Assembly: GCA_021740105.1 (NCBI GenBank)
Contig: JAIPAM010000004.1
Span: 97,291 to 161,290, forward strand
Length of the DNA: 64,000 nucleotides
Direction: 5' to 3'
Source: Flavobacterium sp.
GTDB taxonomy: Bacteria; Bacteroidota; Bacteroidia; Flavobacteriales; Flavobacteriaceae
Under the pieces are notes generated by a model. The model was not told where the DNA came from, searched no databases, and saw nothing but the letters and a program-made list of their open reading frames with translations. Position numbers and translations under genes: made by a program. Below are positions 26,864 through 34,668 of this stretch, in pieces (the stretch's first letter is position 1; each line of letters starts with the position of its first letter).

Positions 26864-27682
26864 ATGATAATCCAAAAAACAAGAGAAGAAATAGAATTAA
26901 TGCGTGAAAGCGCTTTGATTGTTTCCAAAACATTAGGGATGATAGCTCGGGAAATAAAACCTGGAGTAACCACATTATACCTAGATAAATTAGCTGAAGA
27001 ATTTATACGTGATCATGGCGCCGTTCCTAGTTTTCTGGGATTGTATGGTTTTCCAAATTCTCTTTGCATGAGTCCAAACGCTCAAGTGGTTCATGGTATT
27101 CCAAATACTATTCCGCTTGAAAGTGGTGACGTTATTTCAGTAGATTGCGGGGCGTGTAAAAATGGATTTCACGGCGATCATGCTTACTCATTTGAAATTG
27201 GAGAGGTAGCATCCGAAACAAAAAAATTACTACAAGTAACTAAAGAATCTTTATATGTTGGTATTCGTGAATTAAAAACTGGAAACCGTGTAGAAGATGT
27301 GGGGAATGCCATTCAAAAATATACAGAAGCTCACGGTTACGGTGTAGTTCGAGAATTAGTGGGTCACGGTTTGGGCCAAAAAATGCACGAAGAACCTGAA
27401 ATGCCAAATTACGGAAAACGAGGTCGAGGAAAAATGTTTGTTGAAGGAATGGTGGTAGCTATTGAGCCGATGATTAATATGGGAACCAAAAATATCAAAC
27501 AATTAAAAGACGGTTGGACGATATTAACTGCCGATGGAAAACCCAGCGCGCACTTTGAACATGATGTCGCTATTATAGATGGAAAACCAGAATTGCTTTC
27601 TACGTTTGCCTATATATATGAAGCTTTGGGTATTGAAAGTAATGAAGAGGATGAATTCAGAAGAACGCCATTAGTGATGTAA
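26864..27682 (+). CDS. map: Methionine aminopeptidase, type I
   Basis: The enzyme removes the initiator methionine from new proteins. The 272 residues include H77 in VVHGIP, metal ligands D94 (SVDCGA) and D105 (FHGDHAY), the His of GHGLGQKMHEEP, and the two Glu of AIEPMI and FEHDVAI. Length is normal with no zinc-finger extension. In many bacteria map lies in the ribosomal protein cluster; here it stands alone. The GxxExxY gene and its inverted repeat begin a few bases after its stop. Confidence 0.96.
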   Translation: MIIQKTREEIELMRESALIVSKTLGMIAREIKPGVTTLYLDKLAEEFIRDHGAVPSFLGLYGFPNSLCMSPNAQVVHGIPNTIPLESGDVISVDCGACKNGFHGDHAYSFEIGEVASETKKLLQVTKESLYVGIRELKTGNRVEDVGNAIQKYTEAHGYGVVRELVGHGLGQKMHEEPEMPNYGKRGRGKMFVEGMVVAIEPMINMGTKNIKQLKDGWTILTADGKPSAHFEHDVAIIDGKPELLSTFAYIYEALGIESNEEDEFRRTPLVM

Positions 27683-27689
27683 ATTGTTA

Positions 27690-27709
27690 CACGAAGATTC
27701 ACAAAATAA
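27690..27709 (+). repeat. Left inverted repeat flanking the GxxExxY gene
   Basis: CACGAAGATTCACAAAATAA is the reverse complement of the right repeat at 28196-28215 with one mismatch in 20. Hexamers CACGAA/CACAAA occur at 27690, 27700 and 27720, so they are phased by about ten bases. Confidence 0.75.
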
Positions 27710-27781
27710 CTCAGAGATTCACAAAAGAATTAAATGATAACATAATTAAAAGCCATTTAAAACATTATAAATTCAAAAAAG

Positions 27782-28195
27782 ATGGATGACGAGTTTTTAA
27801 AAATTCCTGATGAATTAAACAAAGTATCATACCTAATTATAGGGCTTGCTATTGAAGTTCATAGAAATTTGGGACCTGGTCTATTAGAATCAGCTTATCA
27901 GGAATGTTTATTTTATGAAATTAAAAAAGAGGGGCTTATTGTGGAAAAAGAAAAGTCCCTTCCAATAATTTATAAGGACTTAAAACTAGAACATGGATAT
28001 AGAATCGATTTACTGGTTGAAAATAAATTAGTGATAGAATTGAAAACAGTAGAGAATTTTACCCCTGTTCATTACGCACAAATTTTAACCTACTTAAAAC
28101 TTGGAAAATACCCTTTAGGTTTACTTCTAAATTATAACAGTAAAATTCTCAAAAATAACATTAAAAGATTTATTAAAACAACTACAATTTCATAA
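27782..28195 (+). CDS. GxxExxY-family protein
   Basis: The 137-residue protein carries the family signature GLLESAY (G33, E36, Y39). A nuclease-like arrangement follows: D76 (RIDLLVE), then E86 and K88 (VIELKTV), the spacing of a PD-(D/E)xK fold. No activity is known to me for the family, which occurs sporadically in many copies in Bacteroidota genomes. The gene is bounded by a 20-bp inverted repeat (27690-27709 and 28196-28215), suggesting it moves or is maintained as a unit. No transposase is present. Confidence 0.88.
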   Translation: MDDEFLKIPDELNKVSYLIIGLAIEVHRNLGPGLLESAYQECLFYEIKKEGLIVEKEKSLPIIYKDLKLEHGYRIDLLVENKLVIELKTVENFTPVHYAQILTYLKLGKYPLGLLLNYNSKILKNNIKRFIKTTTIS

Positions 28196-28215
28196 TTATT
28201 TTGTGAATTTTCGTG
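28196..28215 (+). repeat. Right inverted repeat flanking the GxxExxY gene
   Basis: TTATTTTGTGAATTTTCGTG starts one base after the GxxExxY stop codon and matches the left repeat in 19 of 20 positions. Further TTTGTG hexamers follow at 28221 and 28231, making a phased series at 28200, 28210 (TTCGTG), 28221 and 28231. Confidence 0.75.
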
Positions 28216-28243
28216 CTCCCTTTGTGTAACTTTGTGAAATCTA

Positions 28244-29077
28244 ATGAAAAAACTCTTTAAATTAATACTCAATACAATCCCTAGACCAATCCTCATCCGG
28301 TTGAGTTATGTTGCCCGCCCTATTTTAGCCTTCCTTCTTAAAGGCGCGACTTTTACCGACCCTATTGATGGTAAAAGTTTCAAAATGTTTCTTCCCTACG
28401 GATATGGAAACCAACGAAATAATGTACTTTCCCCAAGCACACTTTCACTTGAAAGGCATCGTTTACTGTGGTTATATCTTACTAATGAAACCGATTTTTT
28501 TCAATCTGAATTGGATTCAGATTCTTCTGTTAAACAACTTAAAAACGTCAAATTAAGAGATCCTGAAACGAGATCAGTATTAAAAGTTCTTCATTTTGCA
28601 CCTGAACAAGCATTTTACAAATTGTTCAGAAACCAGAAAAATATAGAATACACTACAACCGATTTATTCTCGCCTTTGGCAGATGTAAAAGCGGATATTT
28701 GTAACCTCCCTTTTCAAGATAATTCCTATGATATTGTTTTTTGCAATCATGTTTTGGAACATATTCCCGATGACACGAAAGCAATGCAGGAATTGTATCG
28801 AGTTTTAAAACCTGGAGGTATGGGAATTTTCCAAATCCCTCAAGATTTATCTAGAGAATTTACTTTTTCTGATGATTCGATAACCAATCAAAAAGAAAGG
28901 GCTGCCATTTTTGGACAATACGATCATGTTAGAATTTATGGCCGTGATTATTTTGATAAATTACGAAGTATCGGATTTAAAGTGGTTGAAGAAGATTACA
29001 CCAACAAAATAGCCCCCTATTTAGTAGAAAAATATTGCTTAGCAAAAGGAGAAATTATTCCTGTTTGTTTCAAATAG
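28244..29077 (+). CDS. Class I SAM-dependent methyltransferase
   Basis: The 277-residue protein has a methyltransferase 11-type fold. VLHFAPEQAFYKLF stands in the place of the glycine-rich loop, ADICNLPFQDNSYDIVFCNHVLEHIPDD is typical, and AMQELYRVLKPGGMGIFQIP closes the core (about 175-205). The SAM loop lacks the usual GxGxG. A basic N-terminal segment (about 1-60) precedes the domain. The substrate is unknown. It begins seven bases after the last TTTGTG hexamer of the repeat upstream. Confidence 0.85.
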   Translation: MKKLFKLILNTIPRPILIRLSYVARPILAFLLKGATFTDPIDGKSFKMFLPYGYGNQRNNVLSPSTLSLERHRLLWLYLTNETDFFQSELDSDSSVKQLKNVKLRDPETRSVLKVLHFAPEQAFYKLFRNQKNIEYTTTDLFSPLADVKADICNLPFQDNSYDIVFCNHVLEHIPDDTKAMQELYRVLKPGGMGIFQIPQDLSREFTFSDDSITNQKERAAIFGQYDHVRIYGRDYFDKLRSIGFKVVEEDYTNKIAPYLVEKYCLAKGEIIPVCFK

Positions 29078-29141
29078 CATTCTTTTTTATCTTTATTTTC
29101 AAAGGTAATTTTCATATATTTACAAAAGTAAAATTACTATT

Positions 29142-30395
29142 ATGTTTAAAGCCCTTTGGTTAAATATATCGCTTATTCTAATTTCACCTGTGACATTTGC
29201 ACAAGTGGAAAAAGAAGTCGACCCTCCATTTAACATCAAAACGATCACATTAGTTCAAAACAATCAAAATTCAATTCCTTTATTTAGTTTGAATGACCCT
29301 TTTGAAATACAATTTGATGACTTGTTCGGTAATGAAGCCAATTACTATTATGAAATTGTGCATTGCAATTACGATTGGAAACATTCTGATTTATCAAAAA
29401 ATGAATACCTTCAAGGGTTTGATGGAATTAGAATTCAAGAATACACCAATTCATTAAATACATTACAGTTATATTCTCATTACCGAATTGGATTTCCCAA
29501 TAAAAATACACAATTATTGGTAAGTGGAAATTATGTAATAAAAATTCTAAATGAAGAGAGAGAAGTCGTTTTTTCTAGAAAATTCATGCTCTATGAAAAT
29601 CTCGTTTCGGTGCCAATGCAAATAAAAAGAGCGAGAACACTAAACACTATCGATTTCAAACAAAATATCGATTTTTCCGTTAAATCTCCCAGTTTACTTT
29701 TTCAAAGTCCGCTTCAAAATGTGAAAGTGCTTTTATTACAAAATGGAAAATTAAACGAAGCAATTACCAATGTCAAACCGATGTACACCATTGGAAACGA
29801 TCTAATTTACAAATACGATTCCGAAACCCAATTTTGGGGAGGAAATGAATTCTTATATTTTGAAAACAAAATTATTAGAGCCGCAAATAATTTTATTGCA
29901 AGAGTAGATTCCAATAATGGGGTTTACAATACGCATCTTTATACCAATAATGCTAGAATAAATAAAACCTACACTTACAATCCGGATACCAATGGAAATT
30001 TTGTTCCTCTAAATGTAAATTCTTTTAATAATGCTATTGAAGCCGATTATTCTTGGGTGTTTTTTACTTTGTCAGCGCCTTCGTTTTATGAGAAAAAGAA
30101 CATTTATGTAAATGGAATGTTTAATAACTATGCCATTTCCGATGAAAACAAAATGGAATACAACCAAGAAAAAGGGATCTATGAAAAGGCAATAATGATC
30201 AAGCAAGGTTTTACCAACTACCAATATGTGGTTGCCGACGAAAATAAAAAAATTGATTACGAAAATGCTATTGATGGCAATTTTTCTCAAACCGAAAACA
30301 ACTATTTTGTCATCATCTATTATCGCGAAAATAACCAACGGTACGATAGAATTATTGGAAGAGGTATTGCAAATTCAGAGAATATTACTAATTAA
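29142..30395 (+). CDS. Type IX secretion plug-domain protein (DUF5103)
   Basis: The 417-residue protein has a signal peptide (about 1-20, ending VTFAQ) and matches, from memory, the DUF5103 family (IKTITLVQNNQNSIPLFSLN, IVHCNYDWKHSDLSKNEYLQ, YSHYRIGFPNK). Members include the Plug protein that closes the SprA translocon of T9SS when no substrate is bound. The window also holds T9SS cargo genes and gldB, which fits. It carries no sorting domain itself. The gene is probably transcribed alone. Confidence 0.82.
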   Translation: MFKALWLNISLILISPVTFAQVEKEVDPPFNIKTITLVQNNQNSIPLFSLNDPFEIQFDDLFGNEANYYYEIVHCNYDWKHSDLSKNEYLQGFDGIRIQEYTNSLNTLQLYSHYRIGFPNKNTQLLVSGNYVIKILNEEREVVFSRKFMLYENLVSVPMQIKRARTLNTIDFKQNIDFSVKSPSLLFQSPLQNVKVLLLQNGKLNEAITNVKPMYTIGNDLIYKYDSETQFWGGNEFLYFENKIIRAANNFIARVDSNNGVYNTHLYTNNARINKTYTYNPDTNGNFVPLNVNSFNNAIEADYSWVFFTLSAPSFYEKKNIYVNGMFNNYAISDENKMEYNQEKGIYEKAIMIKQGFTNYQYVVADENKKIDYENAIDGNFSQTENNYFVIIYYRENNQRYDRIIGRGIANSENITN

Positions 30396-30465
30396 TTTTA
30401 TTTATTTCAATTAATTGAAAAATTCACAATTTTTTTATAATTTTACCTAAAATCAGTAAGTTATT

Positions 30466-30852
30466 ATGGTATCACAAATTACAAGAGGGATTAAAATTTC
30501 TGTATCTACCAGTTTTGAAGGCACTTACTTCAAAAACTACAAGATTCAGTTTTCCTTCAGTTACCATATAACCATTGAAAATCATAGCAAAGATTCTGTT
30601 CAATTAATGACACGTCACTGGGAAATATTTGATTCTCTTCAAGAAACAGAAATTGTTGATGGTGAGGGAATTATAGGTAAAAAACCAGTTTTAAAACCAG
30701 GAGAGTCTCACACCTACAGCTCTGGATGCTTGCTAACCTCGCCTTTTGGTGCAATGCAAGGCCATTTCAATATGGTGAATTTTACCTCAACAAGAAATTT
30801 CAAAGTTGTAGTGCCAACATTTCGTTTGAGCGCGCCGTTTGCTTTAAATTAA
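30466..30852 (+). CDS. apaG: ApaG-domain protein
   Basis: The 128-residue protein is a single ApaG domain, an Ig/fibronectin-like fold: ITRGIKISVSTSFEG, FSYHITIENHSKDSVQLMTR, HWEIFD, VDGEGIIGKKPVLKPGESHT, YSSGCLLTSPFGAMQGHF. ApaG is named for effects on cobalt and magnesium efflux in enterobacteria; its biochemical role remains unclear. A hairpin repeat follows directly. Confidence 0.93.
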   Translation: MVSQITRGIKISVSTSFEGTYFKNYKIQFSFSYHITIENHSKDSVQLMTRHWEIFDSLQETEIVDGEGIIGKKPVLKPGESHTYSSGCLLTSPFGAMQGHFNMVNFTSTRNFKVVVPTFRLSAPFALN

Positions 30853-30854
30853 TT

Positions 30855-31000
30855 TGGAGCTATTTCCAGCTGTCCATTACAACTCCTCATCCTAAATACT
30901 TTTTTTCTTATGTCTTTTAAGAGCTCCCATGGATCGCTTTAAAAAAACATGAAAAATTAGTATATAGAACTCCAGGGTTTTCATTTCCGTCTGGGCTAGA
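30855..31000 (+). repeat. Dispersed imperfect-hairpin repeat, copy 3 (long loop)
   Basis: The left arm is GGAGCTATTTCCAGCTGTCC then ATTACAA; the right arm is GGGTTTTCATTTCCGTCTGG then GCTA. Both arms align with copies 1 and 2, but here about 90 bases separate them instead of the short inner stem. It fills the gap between apaG and the pruA promoter. Confidence 0.7.
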
Positions 31001-31050
31001 AAACCGTTTAATTTCTAATTCCAAAATGCGATTAATCAATTTTTCATTTG

Positions 31051-31058
31051 TACTTTTG
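31051..31058 (+). promoter_or_regulatory. -7 element of pruA
   Basis: TACTTTTG, an exact TAnnTTTG, places the transcription start near 31063. This rules out the alternative upstream TTG start at 31048, which lies in front of the box. Confidence 0.55.
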
Positions 31059-31069
31059 TAAAAAAAATA

Positions 31070-31095
31070 ACCCAAATTACAAAATTAATTTGGGT
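31070..31095 (+). promoter_or_regulatory. Hairpin in the pruA 5' leader
   Basis: ACCCAAATTA/TAATTTGGGT form a perfect 10-bp stem with loop CAAAAT, starting within a few bases of the predicted transcription start and 19 bases before the ATG. It could stabilise the mRNA or be a protein-binding site. Confidence 0.5.
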
Positions 31096-31113
31096 GTTAA
31101 AAATAAAAATATC

Positions 31114-32742
31114 ATGTTAAAAGGATTCTTTAATGTACCTAAAGCGGTAAACGAAACAGTAAAATCGTATGCCCCAAATTCACCAGAAAAAGCAGCGGTT
31201 TTAGCAGCCTATAAACAAATGTGGAATACCCAAATAGACGTTCCATTGTATATCGGAAGTGAAGAAATTAGAACTGGAAATACCAGAACTATGTCGGCAC
31301 CACACGATCACCAACATATCGTGGGAAAATATCATTTAGCTGAAAAATCTCATGTTGAAAAAGCAATCGCCAACGCATTAGAAACCAAAAACGCTTGGGC
31401 AAACATGGCTTGGGAACAACGTGCTGCAATATTTTTAAAAGCTGCTGAATTAATAGCAGGTCCTTACCGAGCAAGAATAAATGCTGCAACCATGATTGCG
31501 CAATCTAAAAATATATTCCAAGCAGAAATTGATGCTTCTTGCGAATTAATCGACTTCCTTCGTTACAATGTAGAGTTCATGACTCAAATTTATAGCGACC
31601 AGCCCAATTCTGATTCTACTGTTTGGAACAGATTAGAATATCGACCATTAGAAGGTTTTGTGTATGCAATTACCCCTTTTAATTTCACTGCAATTGCTGC
31701 AAATTTACCTGCAAGTGCAGCCATGATGGGAAATGTAGTGATTTGGAAACCGAGTGACAGCCAAGTATTTTCTGCAAAAATTATCATCGATGTTTTCAAA
31801 GAAGCGGGAGTTCCTGACGGAGTGATTAATGTAGTATTTGGTGATGCTGAAATGATTACCAATACTGTTTTGGCAAGTCGTGATTTTGCTGGAGTTCATT
31901 TTACAGGATCGACTCATGTATTTAAAGACATTTGGGCGAAAATTGGAACGAATATTCATCATTATAAAACCTATCCAAGAATTGTAGGGGAAACGGGTGG
32001 GAAAGATTTTATTGTGGCGCATCCAAGTGCCAATGTTAAACAAGTTGCCACTGGAATTGCACGAGGCGCATTTGAATTTCAAGGACAAAAATGTTCTGCC
32101 GCTTCAAGAGCTTATATTCCAAAAAGTTTGTGGCCAGCAGTAAAACAACAATTAATTACCGACGTAAAATCCATGAAAATGGGGTCTCCAGAAGATTTTG
32201 GGAATTTCATAACTGCAGTGATACACGAAGGTTCATTTAACAAATTAGTTAGCTACATCGAGCAAGCAAAAAAAGATACTGATGCTGAAATTATCGTTGG
32301 AGGAAATTATGATAAGTCGGTTGGTTATTTTATTGAGCCAACGATTATTGTTACAACTAACCCAAAATATACTACTATGGAAACCGAATTATTCGGACCA
32401 ATAGTAACTATTTACGTTTATGAAGACACCAATTGGGAAACTACATTAGAATTAGTAGATCAAACCTCAGAATACGCATTAACAGGAGCAGTTTTCAGTA
32501 AAGATCGTAATGCCATTGAACAAGCTGCTATCGCTTTGCAAAATGCTGCTGGAAATTTTTATGTAAATGATAAACCAACTGGAGCAGTGGTTGGAATGCA
32601 ACCTTTTGGAGGGGCTAGAGCTTCAGGAACGAATGACAAAGCAGGATCAGCGTTAAACTTATTGCGTTGGGCCTCTCCAAGAACCATTAAAGAAACTTTT
32701 ATAACACCTGAAGATTACAGATACCCATTTTTAGGAGAATAA
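31114..32742 (+). CDS. pruA: L-glutamate gamma-semialdehyde dehydrogenase
   Basis: The enzyme oxidises glutamate semialdehyde (from pyrroline-5-carboxylate) to glutamate with NAD in proline breakdown. The stand-alone 542-residue form is seen, without the proline dehydrogenase part. Family marks include YAITPFNFTAIAANLPA, GVINVVFGDAEM, HFTGSTHVFK, the active-site Glu in RIVGETGGKDF and the nucleophile Cys in FQGQKCSAASR. The ATG at 31114 (MLKGFFNVPKAV) is preferred to the in-frame TTG at 31048 because that lies ahead of the promoter box. A terminator follows. Confidence 0.95.
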   Translation: MLKGFFNVPKAVNETVKSYAPNSPEKAAVLAAYKQMWNTQIDVPLYIGSEEIRTGNTRTMSAPHDHQHIVGKYHLAEKSHVEKAIANALETKNAWANMAWEQRAAIFLKAAELIAGPYRARINAATMIAQSKNIFQAEIDASCELIDFLRYNVEFMTQIYSDQPNSDSTVWNRLEYRPLEGFVYAITPFNFTAIAANLPASAAMMGNVVIWKPSDSQVFSAKIIIDVFKEAGVPDGVINVVFGDAEMITNTVLASRDFAGVHFTGSTHVFKDIWAKIGTNIHHYKTYPRIVGETGGKDFIVAHPSANVKQVATGIARGAFEFQGQKCSAASRAYIPKSLWPAVKQQLITDVKSMKMGSPEDFGNFITAVIHEGSFNKLVSYIEQAKKDTDAEIIVGGNYDKSVGYFIEPTIIVTTNPKYTTMETELFGPIVTIYVYEDTNWETTLELVDQTSEYALTGAVFSKDRNAIEQAAIALQNAAGNFYVNDKPTGAVVGMQPFGGARASGTNDKAGSALNLLRWASPRTIKETFITPEDYRYPFLGE

Positions 32743-32765
32743 TTAATGACATTGGATTTAAGAGT

Positions 32766-32796
32766 AAAAAACCCTCAAGCTTGAGGGTTTTTTTTA
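32766..32796. terminator. Bidirectional rho-independent terminator
   Basis: An A-run, the perfect palindrome CCCTCAAGCTTGAGGG and a T-run lie between convergent pruA and rsmG. The T-run reaches the rsmG stop codon. Confidence 0.93.
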
Positions 32797-33423
32797 TGAT
32801 TTATATTTCAAAGGTAAATGAACTACTTTCTTAGTTTCAAAAAATTCGCCTTCAAAAAATTCGGATATATTGTATTCTTTTGCATTGGGAAAGCCTGCCA
32901 ATTCCTCTGTTAAATCGCCACCTTTAAGATACAATATTCCATTTTTGAGTTGGTGTTTTTGTTGCTTTTTGATTTTGTCTTTTATCCATGAAACAAAATC
33001 GGGCATATTTGTTACCGCACGACTTACGATAAAATCAAAATCGCCTTTTACATTTTCAGCGCGCATTTGCTCTGCTTTTACATTTTTTAATTCCAATGCA
33101 TCTGCAACCGCTTTTACCACATTAATCTTTTTCTGGATTACGTCAATCAAATAAAAACGAGTTTCGGGAAAAAGAATTGCCAAAGGAATTCCAGGAAAAC
33201 CTCCTCCGGTTCCAACGTCTAAAACGTAAGTCCCTGCTTCAAATTTTTGAATTTTGGCTATTGCCATAGAGTGCAAAACATGTTTCAAATACAATTGATC
33301 AATATCTTTTCTAGAAATGACATTAATTTTTGAATTCCAATCATGATATAAAGCTTCCAACTGTTGGAATTGATTTTTCTGAACCTCAGTTAATTCGGGA
33401 AAGTACTTTTGAATAAATTCCAT
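32794..33423 (-). CDS. rsmG: 16S rRNA (guanine-527-N7)-methyltransferase
   Basis: The enzyme methylates G527 of 16S rRNA. The 209-residue protein has the RsmG/GidB layout: an N-terminal helical part (LTEVQKNQFQQLEALYHDWN, INVISRKDIDQLYLKHVLHS), the SAM loop DVGTGGGFPGIPLAI, IDVIQKKI, and SRAVTNMPDFVSW. A TACTTTTG box lies 12 bases before its ATG. Confidence 0.95.
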   Translation of the reverse strand: MEFIQKYFPELTEVQKNQFQQLEALYHDWNSKINVISRKDIDQLYLKHVLHSMAIAKIQKFEAGTYVLDVGTGGGFPGIPLAILFPETRFYLIDVIQKKINVVKAVADALELKNVKAEQMRAENVKGDFDFIVSRAVTNMPDFVSWIKDKIKKQQKHQLKNGILYLKGGDLTEELAGFPNAKEYNISEFFEGEFFETKKVVHLPLKYKS

Positions 33424-33435
33424 TTATTTTTTTAA

Positions 33436-33443
33436 CAAAAGTA
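33436..33443 (-). promoter_or_regulatory. Putative -7 element for rsmG
   Basis: On the minus strand TACTTTTG, an exact match, 12 bases before the ATG; no clear -33. Confidence 0.45.
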
Positions 33444-33472
33444 CTATTTAAAGTTAAAATATTAAGTCGAAA

Positions 33473-33506
33473 TTGGTGTAATAAATTTATTTAATATTTA
33501 TCTTTG
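33473..33506 (+). promoter_or_regulatory. Promoter of the desaturase gene
   Basis: TTG at 33473-33475, 23 bases, TATCTTTG at 33499-33506; the ATG is 19 bases downstream. Confidence 0.55.
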
Positions 33507-33525
33507 TTGAATATCAAATAAAATT

Positions 33526-34626
33526 ATGAGCAATACTGTCCCTACATTTGCAAAACAAGACGGAATGAAGTTTTTTAGAAATTTAAATTCTAAAGTAAAT
33601 AACTATTTCAAAGAGAATAACATAGAAAAAACAGGAAACTGGAAATTATATCTCAAAACAATAATTCTATTCTCCATATTTATTACCCCCTATATTTTAA
33701 TAATTACCTTAACCAACATGCCATTTTGGGTATTTACTCTTTTGTCAATTGTTATTGGAATCGGAATGGCAGGAATTGGAATGAATGTGATGCACGATGG
33801 TAATCATGGATCTTATTCAAAAAAAGGCTGGGTAAATAAATTCATGGGGGGAACAATCTACATTTTAGCAGGAAATGTTTACAACTGGCAAGTCCAACAT
33901 AACGTATTACACCATACTTATACTAATATTCCTGGTCATGACGAAGATTTGGATGCCGGAAGAATTATCCGTTTTACTAAAGAAGCAGAATGGTCCTACT
34001 TCCACAAATTTCAACATTATTACTCGATATTTTTATATGGACTGTTGACTTTCAACTGGTCATTAACTACTGACTTTAAACAAATGAGTCTCTATTTGAA
34101 GAGAAAATTATCTTATGGAGAACCAAAAAGTCCTAAAATATTATGGACTACATTAGTAATTACAAAAATAATTTACTTTTCTATTTGGATAGTAATTCCA
34201 ATGATTATTGGCGTTTCTTGGTGGAAAGTGCTTTTTGGTTTTTTTATAATGCACTACACTGCGGGATTGATATTGAGTATTGTATTCCAATTGGCTCATA
34301 TTACTGATGATACCACAAATCCACTACCAAATGAAGAGGGCGAAATAGAAAATACTTGGGCAATTCACCAATTATTTACAACTGTAAATTTTGCTCCTAA
34401 AAACTTTATTGTCAACTGGTACACCGGTGGTTTAAATCATCAAATTGAACACCATTTATTTCCTAATATTTGTCATGTTCACTACACAAAGATTTCACAA
34501 TTTGTAAAAGAGGCTGCTCAAGAAGCCAATCTTCCTTATCATGAATACAAATCTATGAGATCGGCGGTGATCGCACACTTCAAACATTTGAAAGAGCTAG
34601 GAATGAAACCAGAACTTTCAGCATAA
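33526..34626 (+). CDS. Membrane fatty acid (acyl-lipid/acyl-CoA) desaturase
   Basis: The 366-residue integral membrane di-iron protein has three histidine boxes: HDGNH (90-94), HNVLHH (125-130) and HQIEHH (305-310, in NHQIEHHLFPNI). Four or more hydrophobic segments surround them. The QxxHH third box without a fused cytochrome b5 is typical of front-end-like bacterial desaturases; the position of the double bond cannot be told. It probably adjusts membrane fluidity. An aminotransferase gene follows after 42 bases. Confidence 0.88.
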   Translation: MSNTVPTFAKQDGMKFFRNLNSKVNNYFKENNIEKTGNWKLYLKTIILFSIFITPYILIITLTNMPFWVFTLLSIVIGIGMAGIGMNVMHDGNHGSYSKKGWVNKFMGGTIYILAGNVYNWQVQHNVLHHTYTNIPGHDEDLDAGRIIRFTKEAEWSYFHKFQHYYSIFLYGLLTFNWSLTTDFKQMSLYLKRKLSYGEPKSPKILWTTLVITKIIYFSIWIVIPMIIGVSWWKVLFGFFIMHYTAGLILSIVFQLAHITDDTTNPLPNEEGEIENTWAIHQLFTTVNFAPKNFIVNWYTGGLNHQIEHHLFPNICHVHYTKISQFVKEAAQEANLPYHEYKSMRSAVIAHFKHLKELGMKPELSA

Positions 34627-34668
34627 AATTTATCACACAACAAGAAACAACTACAACAATCAATTAGA

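Noticed and set aside
31048..31113. In-frame TTG extension giving pruA 22 more residues
   Set aside because: It starts before the TACTTTTG promoter box, so it would not be on the mRNA; the ATG at 31114 gives the family N-terminus.
31705..32088. Open frame of 127 codons on the minus strand
   Set aside because: It lies within pruA on the opposite strand and has no recognisable content.
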